Assembly: GCA_025934635.1 (NCBI GenBank)
Contig: JAICWX010000102.1
Location: forward strand, 1 to 26,025
DNA length: 26,025 nucleotides
Direction: 5' to 3'
Origin: Streptosporangiaceae bacterium
GTDB lineage: Bacteria > Actinomycetota > Actinomycetes > Streptosporangiales > Streptosporangiaceae
Shown: piece by piece, positions 16,796-24,985 of the stretch
How the letters are laid out: each line of letters opens with the position of its first letter
Position numbering within the stretch: the first letter of the stretch is position 1
The notes under the pieces: generated by a model
What the model was told of the DNA's origin: nothing
Database searches by the model: none
Seen by the model: only the letters and a program-made list of their open reading frames with translations
Position numbers and translations under genes: made by a program

Positions 16796-17069
16796 ACTCG
16801 AAATCTAGTACCAGCGTCTGACATTTCTAAAGATACGTCGAATATGGCAACGAATTGCGATTCGCGGCATCGATATGCGGTTCCAGGGTGTTGTCGCGGA
16901 CGTGGCCATGCGGCCAGCCCTCCCGGTCGGTCCGGCGTGACCCGGACAGGCACCGGACGAGCCTCCGGCGGGCCGCCCCGATGGGTGTTTCACCAGCGCG
17001 TGCGCTATAGTTAGTTGACGTCAAGCAAGTTTCTGCTGCTGCCAAAGTTGCCTGTGAGGGCTAGGCCAA
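16796..17069. promoter_or_regulatory. Divergent promoter region of HTH/LAGLIDADG-like gene and MFS exporter
   Basis: The left part is AT-rich for this genome and contains small palindromes such as CGAAT-TGCG-ATTCG (16851-16864). On the plus strand, TATAGT at 17006-17011 is a good -10 element for the exporter, directly followed by the candidate MarR operator. No clear -35 was found. Confidence 0.4.
17015..17024. promoter_or_regulatory. Candidate MarR operator at the MFS exporter promoter
   Basis: TTGACGTCAA is identical to the core of the 14-bp palindrome before marR (11409-11418); the following G is also shared. It starts 4 nt after the TATAGT -10 hexamer, so a bound repressor would cover the transcription start. 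Confidence 0.6.
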
Positions 17070-18974
17070 ATGAACCCCGATTCTGGTCAGGTGAGTGCTG
17101 GCGCGCCTGCGCAGGCCGAGCTGGGACCGCGCTACAAGTGGATCGCGCTATCGAACACCACGCTGGGCGTGCTGATGGTGACGATAAACCAGTCGATCGT
17201 GCTGATCGCGCTGCCGGACATCTTCCGTGGCATCGGGCTGAACCCGCTGAGCCCCGGGAACACCAGCTACCTGCTGTGGATGTTCATGGGCTTCCTGGTG
17301 GTGTCCGCGGTGCTGGTGGTCTCGTTCGGGCGGCTGGGCGACATGTTCGGCCGGGTCCGGATGTACAACCTCGGCTTCGCGGTCTTCAGCGTGGCCTCGA
17401 TCTTCCTGACGGTGACCTGGCAGCACGGCACGGCCGGGGCGTTGTGGCTGATCATCTGGCGGGTCGTGCAGGGCATCGGCGGCGCGTTCCTGTTCGCCAA
17501 CTCCACCGCCATCCTCACCGACGCGTTCCCGGTCAGCCAGCGCGGCACCGCACTGGGCATCAACTCGATCGCGGCCATCGGCGGCTCGTTTCTCGGCCTC
17601 ATCCTCGGCGGCGTGCTCGGCCCGGTCAACTGGCACCTGATCTTCCTGGTCTCGGCGCCGATCGGGGCGTTCGGCACCGTGTGGGCGTACTACATGCTCA
17701 AGGACATCGGGGTGCGCAAGCACGCCCGGATGGACTGGTGGGGCAACATCTTGTTCGCCGTGGGCCTGATCGCGATCCTGGTCGGCATCACCTACGGCCT
17801 GCAGCCTTACGGCGGGCACGCCATGGGCTGGACCAGCCCGTTCGTGCTGTCGGCGATCCTCGGCGGGGTGGCCCTGCTGGTGATCTTCGCGTTCGTCGAG
17901 ACGAAGGTCGCCGAGCCGCTGTTCCGGATCTCGCTGTTCAGGATCCGCGCCTTCGCCGCGGGTAACATCGCCAACCTGATGCTGGCCCTGGGCCGCGGCG
18001 GCATGCAGTTCATGCTGATCATCTGGCTGCAGGGCATCTGGCTGCCGCTGCACGGCTACAGCTTCAGCCAGACCCCGCTGTGGGCCGGGATCTACCTGGT
18101 CCCGCTGACCATCGGCTTCCTGCTCTCCGCGCCGCTGTCCGGCGTCCTGTCGGACCGGTTCGGCGCCAAGGGGTTCACCACCGGCGGGGCGCTGCTGACC
18201 GCGGTGACCTTCTTCGTCCTGCTGTTCGTGCCGGTGAACTTCTCCTACTGGGAGTTCGCGCTGATCATCGCGCTGAACGGGTTCGGCTCGGGCCTGTTCG
18301 CCTCGCCCAACCGGGCCGAGATGATGAACGCCGTGCCCGCCAACCAGCGCGGCGCGGCCGGCGGGATGATCGCCACCTTCATGAACACCGCGTTCGTCCT
18401 GTCCATCGGGATCTTCTTCTCGCTGATGGTGGCCGGCCTGTCGAGCAAGCTGCCGGGCGCGCTGTCCAGCGGGCTGACCGCGCAGGGCGTCCCGGCCACG
18501 GCCGCGACGCAGCTCTCGCACCTGCCGCCGATCGGCGTGCTGTTCGCGGCGTTCCTCGGCTACAACCCGATGCAGCAACTGCTCGGCCCGCTGCTGGGGC
18601 ACTTGCCGGCCGGGCACGCCGCCTACGTGACCGGACGCCAGTTCTTCCCGCACCTGATCACGGCCCCGTTCAAGTCCGGCCTGGGGGTGGCGTTCGCGTT
18701 TGCCATCGCGGCCAGCCTGATCGCCATCGTCGCCTCGGCCCTCACCGGCCGCCGCGACCAGGCCGCCGCGGCCGGTGCGGCCGCCCCGGCCGAGTCGCTC
18801 GGCGCCGAACTGGCGGCGGTGGCCGGGGACGCCGGGCTCGAGCCCAGCGAGATCGTCCGGCCCGCCGCCGCCGGCCAGGCCAACGCCGCCGGCCAGGCCA
18901 ACGGTTCGCCCGATTCGCGCGGAAATGGTCATTCACCTGCGGTTACCAAGTCCGCCCGGACGGAACCGCGCTAA
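17070..18974 (+). CDS. MFS transporter, 14-TM drug:proton antiporter (DHA2) type
   Basis: A 634-residue membrane protein with about 14 hydrophobic segments from residue 25 to 560. It has the DHA2 pattern: WIALSNTTLGVLMVTINQSIVLIALPDI in TM1, motif A-like GRLGDMFGRVRMYNLG after TM2, RVVQGIGGAFLFANSTAILTDAFP (TM4 and loop) and GSFLGLILGGVLGP (motif C, TM5). A long external loop sits between the last two helices, and the cytoplasmic tail is Ala/Gly-rich with a repeated AAGQANAAGQAN. Such pumps export antibiotics or other toxic compounds. The ATG at 17070 follows a GAGGG stretch. The MarR-type palindrome in the promoter suggests control by the regulator at 10790. The substrate is unknown. Confidence 0.92.
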   Translation: MNPDSGQVSAGAPAQAELGPRYKWIALSNTTLGVLMVTINQSIVLIALPDIFRGIGLNPLSPGNTSYLLWMFMGFLVVSAVLVVSFGRLGDMFGRVRMYNLGFAVFSVASIFLTVTWQHGTAGALWLIIWRVVQGIGGAFLFANSTAILTDAFPVSQRGTALGINSIAAIGGSFLGLILGGVLGPVNWHLIFLVSAPIGAFGTVWAYYMLKDIGVRKHARMDWWGNILFAVGLIAILVGITYGLQPYGGHAMGWTSPFVLSAILGGVALLVIFAFVETKVAEPLFRISLFRIRAFAAGNIANLMLALGRGGMQFMLIIWLQGIWLPLHGYSFSQTPLWAGIYLVPLTIGFLLSAPLSGVLSDRFGAKGFTTGGALLTAVTFFVLLFVPVNFSYWEFALIIALNGFGSGLFASPNRAEMMNAVPANQRGAAGGMIATFMNTAFVLSIGIFFSLMVAGLSSKLPGALSSGLTAQGVPATAATQLSHLPPIGVLFAAFLGYNPMQQLLGPLLGHLPAGHAAYVTGRQFFPHLITAPFKSGLGVAFAFAIAASLIAIVASALTGRRDQAAAAGAAAPAESLGAELAAVAGDAGLEPSEIVRPAAAGQANAAGQANGSPDSRGNGHSPAVTKSARTEPR

Positions 18975-18979
18975 AGCTT

Positions 18980-19004
18980 CCCGGCCCGGCGATCCCGGGC
19001 CGGG
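18980..19004 (+). terminator. GC-rich hairpin after the MFS gene
   Basis: CCCGGCCCGG (18980-18989) and CCGGGCCGGG (18995-19004) form a perfect 10-bp stem with a 5-nt loop, starting 5 nt after the stop codon. There is no T-tract, as is common for terminators in high-GC actinobacteria. Confidence 0.7.
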
Positions 19005-19239
19005 AACCCGGCCCGGCGAGGCCAGGACCGGAATCCGTCCGGCCACCGGCCGAACCAGCCGTCCGATCATGCGGGCCGGACGGTATCCTGCAGATGAGCG
19101 GCGGGTGACGCATTCGCCATCACATCCGGGAAATCCCAAAGCATCCTGACCAGTGCCGGCTGGGCGGTTCGGCGGGCGAAACCCGCGGAAGCCCCGGAGA
19201 CCGCAGATGCTGGTGCGCTAACCGAGGAGACCTGCTGCC

Positions 19240-20703
19240 GTGAGCGAGCCTCGCCCGGTCGCTGTCATCGTCCTCGCCGCGGGCGAGGGCACCCGGATGA
19301 ATTCGCGGATCCCGAAGGTGCTGCACGCGATGTGCGGCCGCAGCATGCTCGGGCACGCGCTGGCCGCGGCGGGTGAGCTCGCGCCGGAGCGCCTCGTCGT
19401 CGTGGTCGGTCACAGCCGGGACGAGGTCAGCGCCGAAGCCGCCCGGCAGGCGCCCGAGGTGCACGTGGTGGTGCAGGACCGGCAGGGCGGCACCGGCCAC
19501 GCGGTCCGCACGGTGACCGAGACCCTCGGTGACCTGTCCGGCACGGTGGTGGTGACCTACGGTGACATGCCCCTGCTGCGGGCGCAGACGCTGACCGCGC
19601 TGGTCCGGGAGCACGCGGCGGCGCGTAACGCGGTGACCGTGCTCACCGCGCTGGTCCCGGACCCGTCCGGGTACGGGCGCATCCTCCGCGACGGCAGCGG
19701 CACGCTGGCCGCGATCGTGGAGGAAGCCGACGCCACCGCGGCGCAGCGGGCCATCAGCGAGATCAACTCCGGCTGCTACGCCTTTGACGGCGCGCTGCTG
19801 GCCGACGCGGTCAAGCGGATCGCGACCGGCAACACGCAGGGCCAGGAGTACCTCACCGACGTCGTGGCCATCCTGCGGGGCGACGGTCACCTGGCCGGCA
19901 CCGTCCTGGCCGGCGATCCGGCCGAGATCCAGGGCGTGAACGACCAGGTGCAGCTGGCCCAGGCGCGCCGTGCGTTCAACGTCCGCCTGCTCGAGGCCTG
20001 GATGCGGGCCGGGGTCACGATCATGGATCCGTCGTCGACCTGGGTCGACGTGGACGTGACGCTGGCGCCCGACGCGATGATCTTGCCGGGCACGCACCTG
20101 GAGGGGCGCACGTCGGTCGGGACGGGGGCCCGGATCGGCCCCGGCTGCCTGCTCCGGGACACCGCGGTGGCACCGGAGGCGATGCTCCTGTACACCGTGT
20201 GCGAGTCGGCCGAGATCGGCCCGGGCGCGACCGTCGGGCCGTTCGCCCGGCTGCGCCCCGGCACCCGGATCGGCCCGGGCGCGCACATCGGCACCTTCGT
20301 CGAGCTGAAGAACTCTCGCGTGGGCGAGGGGGCCAAGGTGCCGCACCTGTCCTACGTGGGCGACGCGGACATCGGCGAGCGCTCCAACATCGGCGCGGCC
20401 ACGATCTTCGCCAACTACGACGGCATGGCCAAGCACCACACGACGGTCGGCGCGCACGTGTTCACCGGCAGCGACACCGTCCTGGTGGCTCCCCTGACCA
20501 TCGGGGACGGGGCATACACCGCGGCCGGCTCGGTGGTCACCGAGGACGTGCCCGCCGGGGCGATCGCCGTCGCCCGCGGCCGGCAGCACAACGCGCCAGG
20601 ATGGGTAGAGCGCAAGCGCCCGGGTACCGGATCCGCTGCGGCCGCCGCCCGCGCCCGCCCGGCCGCGGACGCCGAGGGGCACGAAGGAGCGCGGGACCAA
20701 TGA
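19240..20703 (+). CDS. glmU: Bifunctional GlmU: N-acetylglucosamine-1-P uridyltransferase / glucosamine-1-P acetyltransferase
   Basis: It makes UDP-N-acetylglucosamine, the precursor of peptidoglycan, in two steps. The N-terminal pyrophosphorylase domain has LAAGEGTRMNSRIPKVLH (12-29), QGGTGHAV, TYGDMPLL and the conserved EINSGCYAF. The C-terminal left-handed beta-helix acetyltransferase part has hexapeptide repeats (IGPGATVGPFARLRPGTRIG), VELKNSRVG, the catalytic region PHLSYVGDADIG, NYDGMAKHHTTVG and FTGSDTVLVAPLTIG. 487 residues is a normal length; the last 40 are Ala/Arg-rich. The GTG at 19240 is preceded by GAGGAG. Its stop overlaps the prs start as ATGA. Nothing but weak sequence lies in the 235 bp after the upstream hairpin. 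Confidence 0.97.
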   Translation: MSEPRPVAVIVLAAGEGTRMNSRIPKVLHAMCGRSMLGHALAAAGELAPERLVVVVGHSRDEVSAEAARQAPEVHVVVQDRQGGTGHAVRTVTETLGDLSGTVVVTYGDMPLLRAQTLTALVREHAAARNAVTVLTALVPDPSGYGRILRDGSGTLAAIVEEADATAAQRAISEINSGCYAFDGALLADAVKRIATGNTQGQEYLTDVVAILRGDGHLAGTVLAGDPAEIQGVNDQVQLAQARRAFNVRLLEAWMRAGVTIMDPSSTWVDVDVTLAPDAMILPGTHLEGRTSVGTGARIGPGCLLRDTAVAPEAMLLYTVCESAEIGPGATVGPFARLRPGTRIGPGAHIGTFVELKNSRVGEGAKVPHLSYVGDADIGERSNIGAATIFANYDGMAKHHTTVGAHVFTGSDTVLVAPLTIGDGAYTAAGSVVTEDVPAGAIAVARGRQHNAPGWVERKRPGTGSAAAAARARPAADAEGHEGARDQ

Positions 20704-21677
20704 GCAGCACGACCCCGGCGGGCACGAAGAAGATGCTGCTCGTCTCCGGCCGCGCCTACCCCGCGCTGGCCGACGAGGTGGCCTCGTGCCTGGGCATCAC
20801 GCCCACGCCGACCAAGCTGTTCGGCTTCGCCAACGGCGAGATCTTCGTCCGCTACCTGGACTCCGTCCGGGGCTGTGACGTGTTCGCGCTGCAGAGCCAC
20901 ACGTCGCCCATCAACGAATGGATCATGGAGCAGCTGATCATGGTCGACGCCCTCAAGCGGGCATCGGCCAGCCGGATCACGGTGGTGACGCCGTTCTTCG
21001 GGTACGCGCGGCAGGATAAGAAGAACCGGGGCCGCGAGCCGATCTCGGCCCGGCTCATGGCCGACCTGTTCGCCACCGCGGGCGCCGACCGGCTGATGGC
21101 GGTCGACCTGCACACCGCCCAGATCCAGGGTTTCTTCGACGGTCCGGTGGACCACCTGTTCGCGCTGCCCATCCTGGCCAGTTACGTCGAGAAGAAGCTC
21201 GACGTCAGCCAGGTCACGGTGGTCGCGCCGGACGCCGGCCGGGTCCGGGTCTGCGAACGGTGGACCGACCGGCTCGGCTGCCCGCTGGCCATCATCCACA
21301 AGCGGCGCGATCCCGACATGGCCAACCAGGTCCGGATGTTCGAGGTGGTCGGGCAGGTGGCCGGGCGTACCTGCATCCTGGTGGACGACATGATCGACAC
21401 CGGCTCGACCATCGCCAAGGCGGCGGAGGCGCTGTTCGAGCAGGGCGCGGACCGGGTTATCGCCACCGCCACCCACGGCGTGCTCTCCGGGGCAGCGGTG
21501 GACCTCCTGAAGAACTCCAGGATCAGCGAAGTCATCATCACCAACACGCTGCCGGTGCCGCAGGAGAAGCGGTTCGACAAGCTCACCGTGCTGTCGATCG
21601 CGCCGCTGCTGGCCCGGGCGATCAGCGAGGTGTTCAGCGACGGCTCGGTCACCAGCCTGTTCGACGGCCAGAGCTGA
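20700..21677 (+). CDS. prs: Ribose-phosphate diphosphokinase (PRPP synthetase)
   Basis: It makes phosphoribosyl diphosphate from ribose-5-phosphate and ATP, for nucleotides, His and Trp. In actinobacteria PRPP is also the source of decaprenyl-phospho-arabinose where arabinans are made. The 325-residue protein shows LFGFANGEIFVRYLDSVRG, the flexible catalytic region YARQDKKNRGREPISARL (102-119), VDLHTAQIQGFF, KRRDP (201-205) and the PRPP-binding loop LVDDMIDTGST (227-237). The ATG at 20700 overlaps the glmU TGA, so translation is coupled, an order conserved in actinobacteria. A strong hairpin starts 12 nt after the stop. Confidence 0.97.
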   Translation: MSSTTPAGTKKMLLVSGRAYPALADEVASCLGITPTPTKLFGFANGEIFVRYLDSVRGCDVFALQSHTSPINEWIMEQLIMVDALKRASASRITVVTPFFGYARQDKKNRGREPISARLMADLFATAGADRLMAVDLHTAQIQGFFDGPVDHLFALPILASYVEKKLDVSQVTVVAPDAGRVRVCERWTDRLGCPLAIIHKRRDPDMANQVRMFEVVGQVAGRTCILVDDMIDTGSTIAKAAEALFEQGADRVIATATHGVLSGAAVDLLKNSRISEVIITNTLPVPQEKRFDKLTVLSIAPLLARAISEVFSDGSVTSLFDGQS

Positions 21678-22016
21678 GGCGGCCGGTGACCGTCGTCCCC
21701 GCCCCCGCCAGAGGCGCGGGGACGACGGCCATGGTGCTGGCACCGGGCGGTCCTGGCCACGAGGCTGGTCCCTCGCACTCCCTGGCCAGGGGCCAGGACC
21801 GCTTCCCGCCACGCCCACCCCGCCAGGCGAGCGGGCGACCGGGGCGCCGATCGGACGACGACGCCCCCGTAGCCGTCCGGCGCTACGTATCCGCCGTGGG
21901 CCCCGGTGCCAACACTGCCCATCGTGGTGCGGGCGGTTTACGTGCCGATTGAGTCGTGGTTAAGTGAGATCCCTGAGGGCCGGTTCCCGGCTAGGCGAGG
22001 TGAGTGATCCCGGGTA
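21678..22016. other. Structured intergenic region between prs and the SARP gene
   Basis: After the 13-bp hairpin a second long-range structure occurs: GCGGTCCTGGCC (21747-21758) with GGCCAGGACCGC (21791-21802), enclosing a smaller hairpin CGAGG/CCTCG (21760-21775) and CCTGGCCAGG (21781-21790). From about 21940 to 22016 the sequence is less GC-rich (TTGAGT, TTAAGT), which fits a promoter, but I cannot place -35 and -10 with confidence. No gene is seen. Confidence 0.5.
21690..21728 (+). terminator. Strong hairpin after prs
   Basis: CCGTCGTCCCCGC (21690-21702) and GCGGGGACGACGG (21716-21728) form a perfect 13-bp stem with a 13-nt loop, 12 nt after the prs stop. It separates glmU-prs from the SARP gene. 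No T-tract follows. Confidence 0.75.
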
Positions 22017-24899
22017 ATGATGAGGTTCCGGCTTCTCGGTCCGCTTGAGATCCTGGTCGATGACGACTGGCGGGCGATCGGCGCTCCCAAGTGGCGGTCG
22101 GTCCTGGCCGCGCTGCTCATCCATCCCGGGCAGATCGTTTCGGCCGACACGCTGATCAGCGAGGTCTGGGGAGATGACCCGCCGGCCCGGGCCGGCAACC
22201 TCATCAGCATCTACGTGCTGCGGCTGCGCCGCCTCATCGGCGACGCGGACCATCCCGTGCTCATCACCCGTGCTCCCGGCTACCAGCTGCGGGTGACCGC
22301 CCAGGACACCGACGCGCTGCTGTTCGAGACCCTGGTGCGGGACGGCAGGCAGGCCCACGCCGGCGGGGATCCCGAGGGCGCGGCCCGGCTGCTGACCGAG
22401 GCCCTCGGCCTGTGGCACGGCCGCCCGCTGGCCGACGTCCCGCCGACCCCGCTGACCGACGCGGAGGCCGAACGGCTGACCGAGCTCCGCCTCGGTGCCC
22501 TCGAACTGCGGTTCACGGCCGAGCTCACCCTGGACCGGTACGACCAGGCCGTGGCCGAGCTCGGCCGTCTGGTGGCGGACCACCCGCTGCGGGAAGGCCT
22601 GTGGCTGCTGCTGATGCGCGCGCTGGACGGCGCGGGCCGGCACGCCGAGGCGCTCGAGGTCTACGGCCGGGCCCGGGAGGCCATCTCCGGCCAGCTGGGC
22701 GTCGATCCCGGCGCCGAGCTGCGGCAGTTCCACGCCGAGTTGCTGGCCAAGGACACGGCCCCGCCGGCCGGCGTCATCTCGGCGGGAAGAGTGTTCGCGC
22801 CCGGGGGGATGACCCCCCCGGAGACCCCGCCCAGCCGGGGGGAGCTGCGCGCCCCCGCATCCCCCCCGCGGCCGGCCCAGCTGCCCGCCGCCGTCGCCGA
22901 TTTCACCGGCCGCGTGGAGCAGGTGCAGCACCTGTGCGACCTGCTGTCCGGGGCGAGCGCGGCGGCCAGCAGTGATCCCGGCGCAGTCCGCATCGCCGTG
23001 GTGGCCGGCGCGGGCGGCCTGGGCAAGACCTCCCTGGCCGTGCACGCCGCCCACCAGATCCGCGGTCAGTTTCCCGACGGCCAGCTGTACGTCGACCTGC
23101 TCGGCGCGACCCCGGCCCCGCTACCGCCCGCGGACGTGCTGGCCAGGTTCCTGCGCGACCTCGGCGTGGACGGCCGGGACGTCCCGGTGGACGAGGCCGA
23201 GCGTGCCGCCAGGTACCGGAGCACGCTGGCGGGCCGCCGGATGCTGGTGGTGCTGGACAACGCGCGCGACGCCGCCCAGGTCAGGCCGCTGCTGCCGGGC
23301 ACGGCGTCGTCCGCGGTGCTGGTCACCACGCGCAGCCGGATGCCCGACCTGGCCAGCACCAAGCTGGTCGATCTCAACGTCCTCGAGGACGAGGAAGCGC
23401 TGGCGCTGTTCACCAAGATGGTCGGCAAGGAGCGGGCCGCGGCCGAGCCCGAGGCCACCGCCGAGCTGCTGCTGGCCTGCGCCGGCCTGCCGCTGGCGAT
23501 CAGGATCTGCGCGGCCCGGCTGGCTACCCGCAGCGGCTGGACGATCCGGACGATGGCCGGCCGGCTCCGGGATACCCGGCGGCGGCTGGACGAGCTGAAG
23601 GTCGGCGACCTGGCCGTGCGCGCCAGCCTCCAGGTAAGTTTCACCAGCCTGCCGGGCACTGCCGATCCGAAGGGCATCGACCCGGCCCGCGCGTTCTGCT
23701 TGCTCGGCCGGTGGCACGGGTCGTCGGTCTCCGCGGCGGCGGCCGCGGCCCTGTTCGGCACTCCGGAGCACCTGGCCGAGGACGCGCTCGAGATCCTGGT
23801 CGACGCGCACCTGCTGGAGTGCGCCGCCGAGGACAGGTACCGGTTCCACGACCTGCTCCGGGTGTACGCGGCCGAACGAGCCGAGGACGACCTGCCCGCG
23901 GCCGAACGCCAGGCAGCGGTCATTCGCCTGCTCACCTGGTACCTGCGCACGGCCGACGCCGCCGCCACGGCCGTGGCGCCGCAGCGTTACGACGTGCCCC
24001 TGGGCGCCGCGGCAGGCGATGACGCCCCGCCGCTCAGCTTCTCCGGTTCCGAAGAGGCCCTCTCCTGGTACGACGACGAGCGCGCCAACCTGGTGGCCGC
24101 CGTCCGCCAGGCCGCCGGGTCCGGCCTGCACGAGATCGCCTGGCGGCTGCCCGCGCCGCTGTTCAGCATCTTCAACAGCCGGGGCAACTGGGCGGACTGC
24201 ATCGCCACCAGCCGCATCGCACTGGACAGCGCCCGCCAGGCCGGCAACCGCCAGGGCGAGGCGTGGATCCTGAACACGCTCGGCGAGGCCCTCGGGCTGA
24301 CCCGCCAGCCGGAAGGGATCGGCTGCCTGGAACGGTCGCTGGAGATCAGGCGCGAGATCGGCGACCGGATGGGTGAGGCGCAGGCGGCGAACAACCTCGC
24401 CGACGCCTACCAGCACCTGGAGCGAACGGACGAGGCCCTTGACCTGTACCGGCACGCGCTGGAGCTGAACCGCCAGATCGGCTACCGGCTCGGCGAGGGC
24501 ATCGCGCTGGGCAGCCTGGGCTGGACGTTGCTGGACCTGGGCCGGGCCGGGGAGGCCATTGACTACCTGCGGGAAGCCCAGGACGCCTTCGAAGAGATCG
24601 ATTATGCGGACGGCACGGGATACGCCCTGCACATCCTGGGACGCTGCTATCTCTCCCTGGAACGCAATGCGGAAGCACGGGACTGCCTGCAGCGGGCGCT
24701 GGCCAGCCACCGGGCCACCGGCAACCGGCGCATGCAGGCAACCACCCTGAAGTCGCTCGGCGCCGCCCGCCACCGGGCCGGCCTGGCCGCCGAGGCGCGC
24801 GAGTCGTGGACTCAGGCCGCCGCCATCTTCGGGAGCCTGGGGGACCGGGCCGAGGCGGCCGAAGTCCAGGCCGAGATGGACGCTGCGGGCATCTGCTGA
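22017..24899 (+). CDS. AfsR/SARP-type regulator with NB-ARC ATPase and TPR domains
   Basis: A 960-residue regulator. Residues 1-95 are an OmpR-like winged helix (MRFRLLGPLEIL, APKWRSVLAALLIHPGQIVSADTLISEVWGDDPP, YVLRLRRLI, TRAPGYQLRV). Residues 96-250 are a bacterial transcriptional activation domain (LRLGALELRFTAELTLDRY, HPLREGLWLLLMRALDGAGR, YGRAREAISGQLGVDPGAEL). A Pro/Gly-rich linker (about 260-285) is encoded by a G/C double palindrome. The NB-ARC ATPase follows with P-loop AGAGGLGKTS and MLVVLDNARDAAQVRPLLPG. The last 260 residues are TPR repeats (GEAWILNTLGEALGL, GEAQAANNLADAYQHL, GEGIALGSLGWTLLDLG). AfsR relatives activate antibiotic pathway genes, often by binding direct repeats near -35. 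It interrupts the usual prs-rplY order; a second ATG at 22020 is possible. The targets are unknown. Confidence 0.95.
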   Translation: MMRFRLLGPLEILVDDDWRAIGAPKWRSVLAALLIHPGQIVSADTLISEVWGDDPPARAGNLISIYVLRLRRLIGDADHPVLITRAPGYQLRVTAQDTDALLFETLVRDGRQAHAGGDPEGAARLLTEALGLWHGRPLADVPPTPLTDAEAERLTELRLGALELRFTAELTLDRYDQAVAELGRLVADHPLREGLWLLLMRALDGAGRHAEALEVYGRAREAISGQLGVDPGAELRQFHAELLAKDTAPPAGVISAGRVFAPGGMTPPETPPSRGELRAPASPPRPAQLPAAVADFTGRVEQVQHLCDLLSGASAAASSDPGAVRIAVVAGAGGLGKTSLAVHAAHQIRGQFPDGQLYVDLLGATPAPLPPADVLARFLRDLGVDGRDVPVDEAERAARYRSTLAGRRMLVVLDNARDAAQVRPLLPGTASSAVLVTTRSRMPDLASTKLVDLNVLEDEEALALFTKMVGKERAAAEPEATAELLLACAGLPLAIRICAARLATRSGWTIRTMAGRLRDTRRRLDELKVGDLAVRASLQVSFTSLPGTADPKGIDPARAFCLLGRWHGSSVSAAAAAALFGTPEHLAEDALEILVDAHLLECAAEDRYRFHDLLRVYAAERAEDDLPAAERQAAVIRLLTWYLRTADAAATAVAPQRYDVPLGAAAGDDAPPLSFSGSEEALSWYDDERANLVAAVRQAAGSGLHEIAWRLPAPLFSIFNSRGNWADCIATSRIALDSARQAGNRQGEAWILNTLGEALGLTRQPEGIGCLERSLEIRREIGDRMGEAQAANNLADAYQHLERTDEALDLYRHALELNRQIGYRLGEGIALGSLGWTLLDLGRAGEAIDYLREAQDAFEEIDYADGTGYALHILGRCYLSLERNAEARDCLQRALASHRATGNRRMQATTLKSLGAARHRAGLAAEARESWTQAAAIFGSLGDRAEAAEVQAEMDAAGIC
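22801..22867 (-). repeat. G/C double-palindrome repeat inside the SARP gene
   Basis: On the minus strand the order matches the tatD copy: a G-run, ATG, then GCTCCCCCC, a spacer with GCGGGG, then CTCCGGGGGG, TC-A-T and CCCCCCGGG. The plus-strand arms are CCGGGGGG (22801-22808) with CCCCCCGG (22814-22821), and GGGGGG (22837-22842) with the C-run at 22861-22867. It is longer than the tatD copy by an insertion in the first loop. It is read in frame as a Pro-rich linker. Confidence 0.75.
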
Positions 24900-24985
24900 G
24901 ATTCCGGAAACGATCATGCCGGGCCGATACGATGCTGGGCGTCTGCCCCGCATTCCTTCGGGGGCCGAGGAAAGAGAGGGTCATC

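Noticed and set aside
17148..18932. 594-codon minus-strand frame opposite the MFS gene
   Set aside because: Composition is highly charged and repetitive, a mirror of transmembrane codons; no motifs.
23121..24953. 610-codon minus-strand frame opposite the SARP gene
   Set aside because: Shadow of a gene with firm domain evidence; no motifs of its own.
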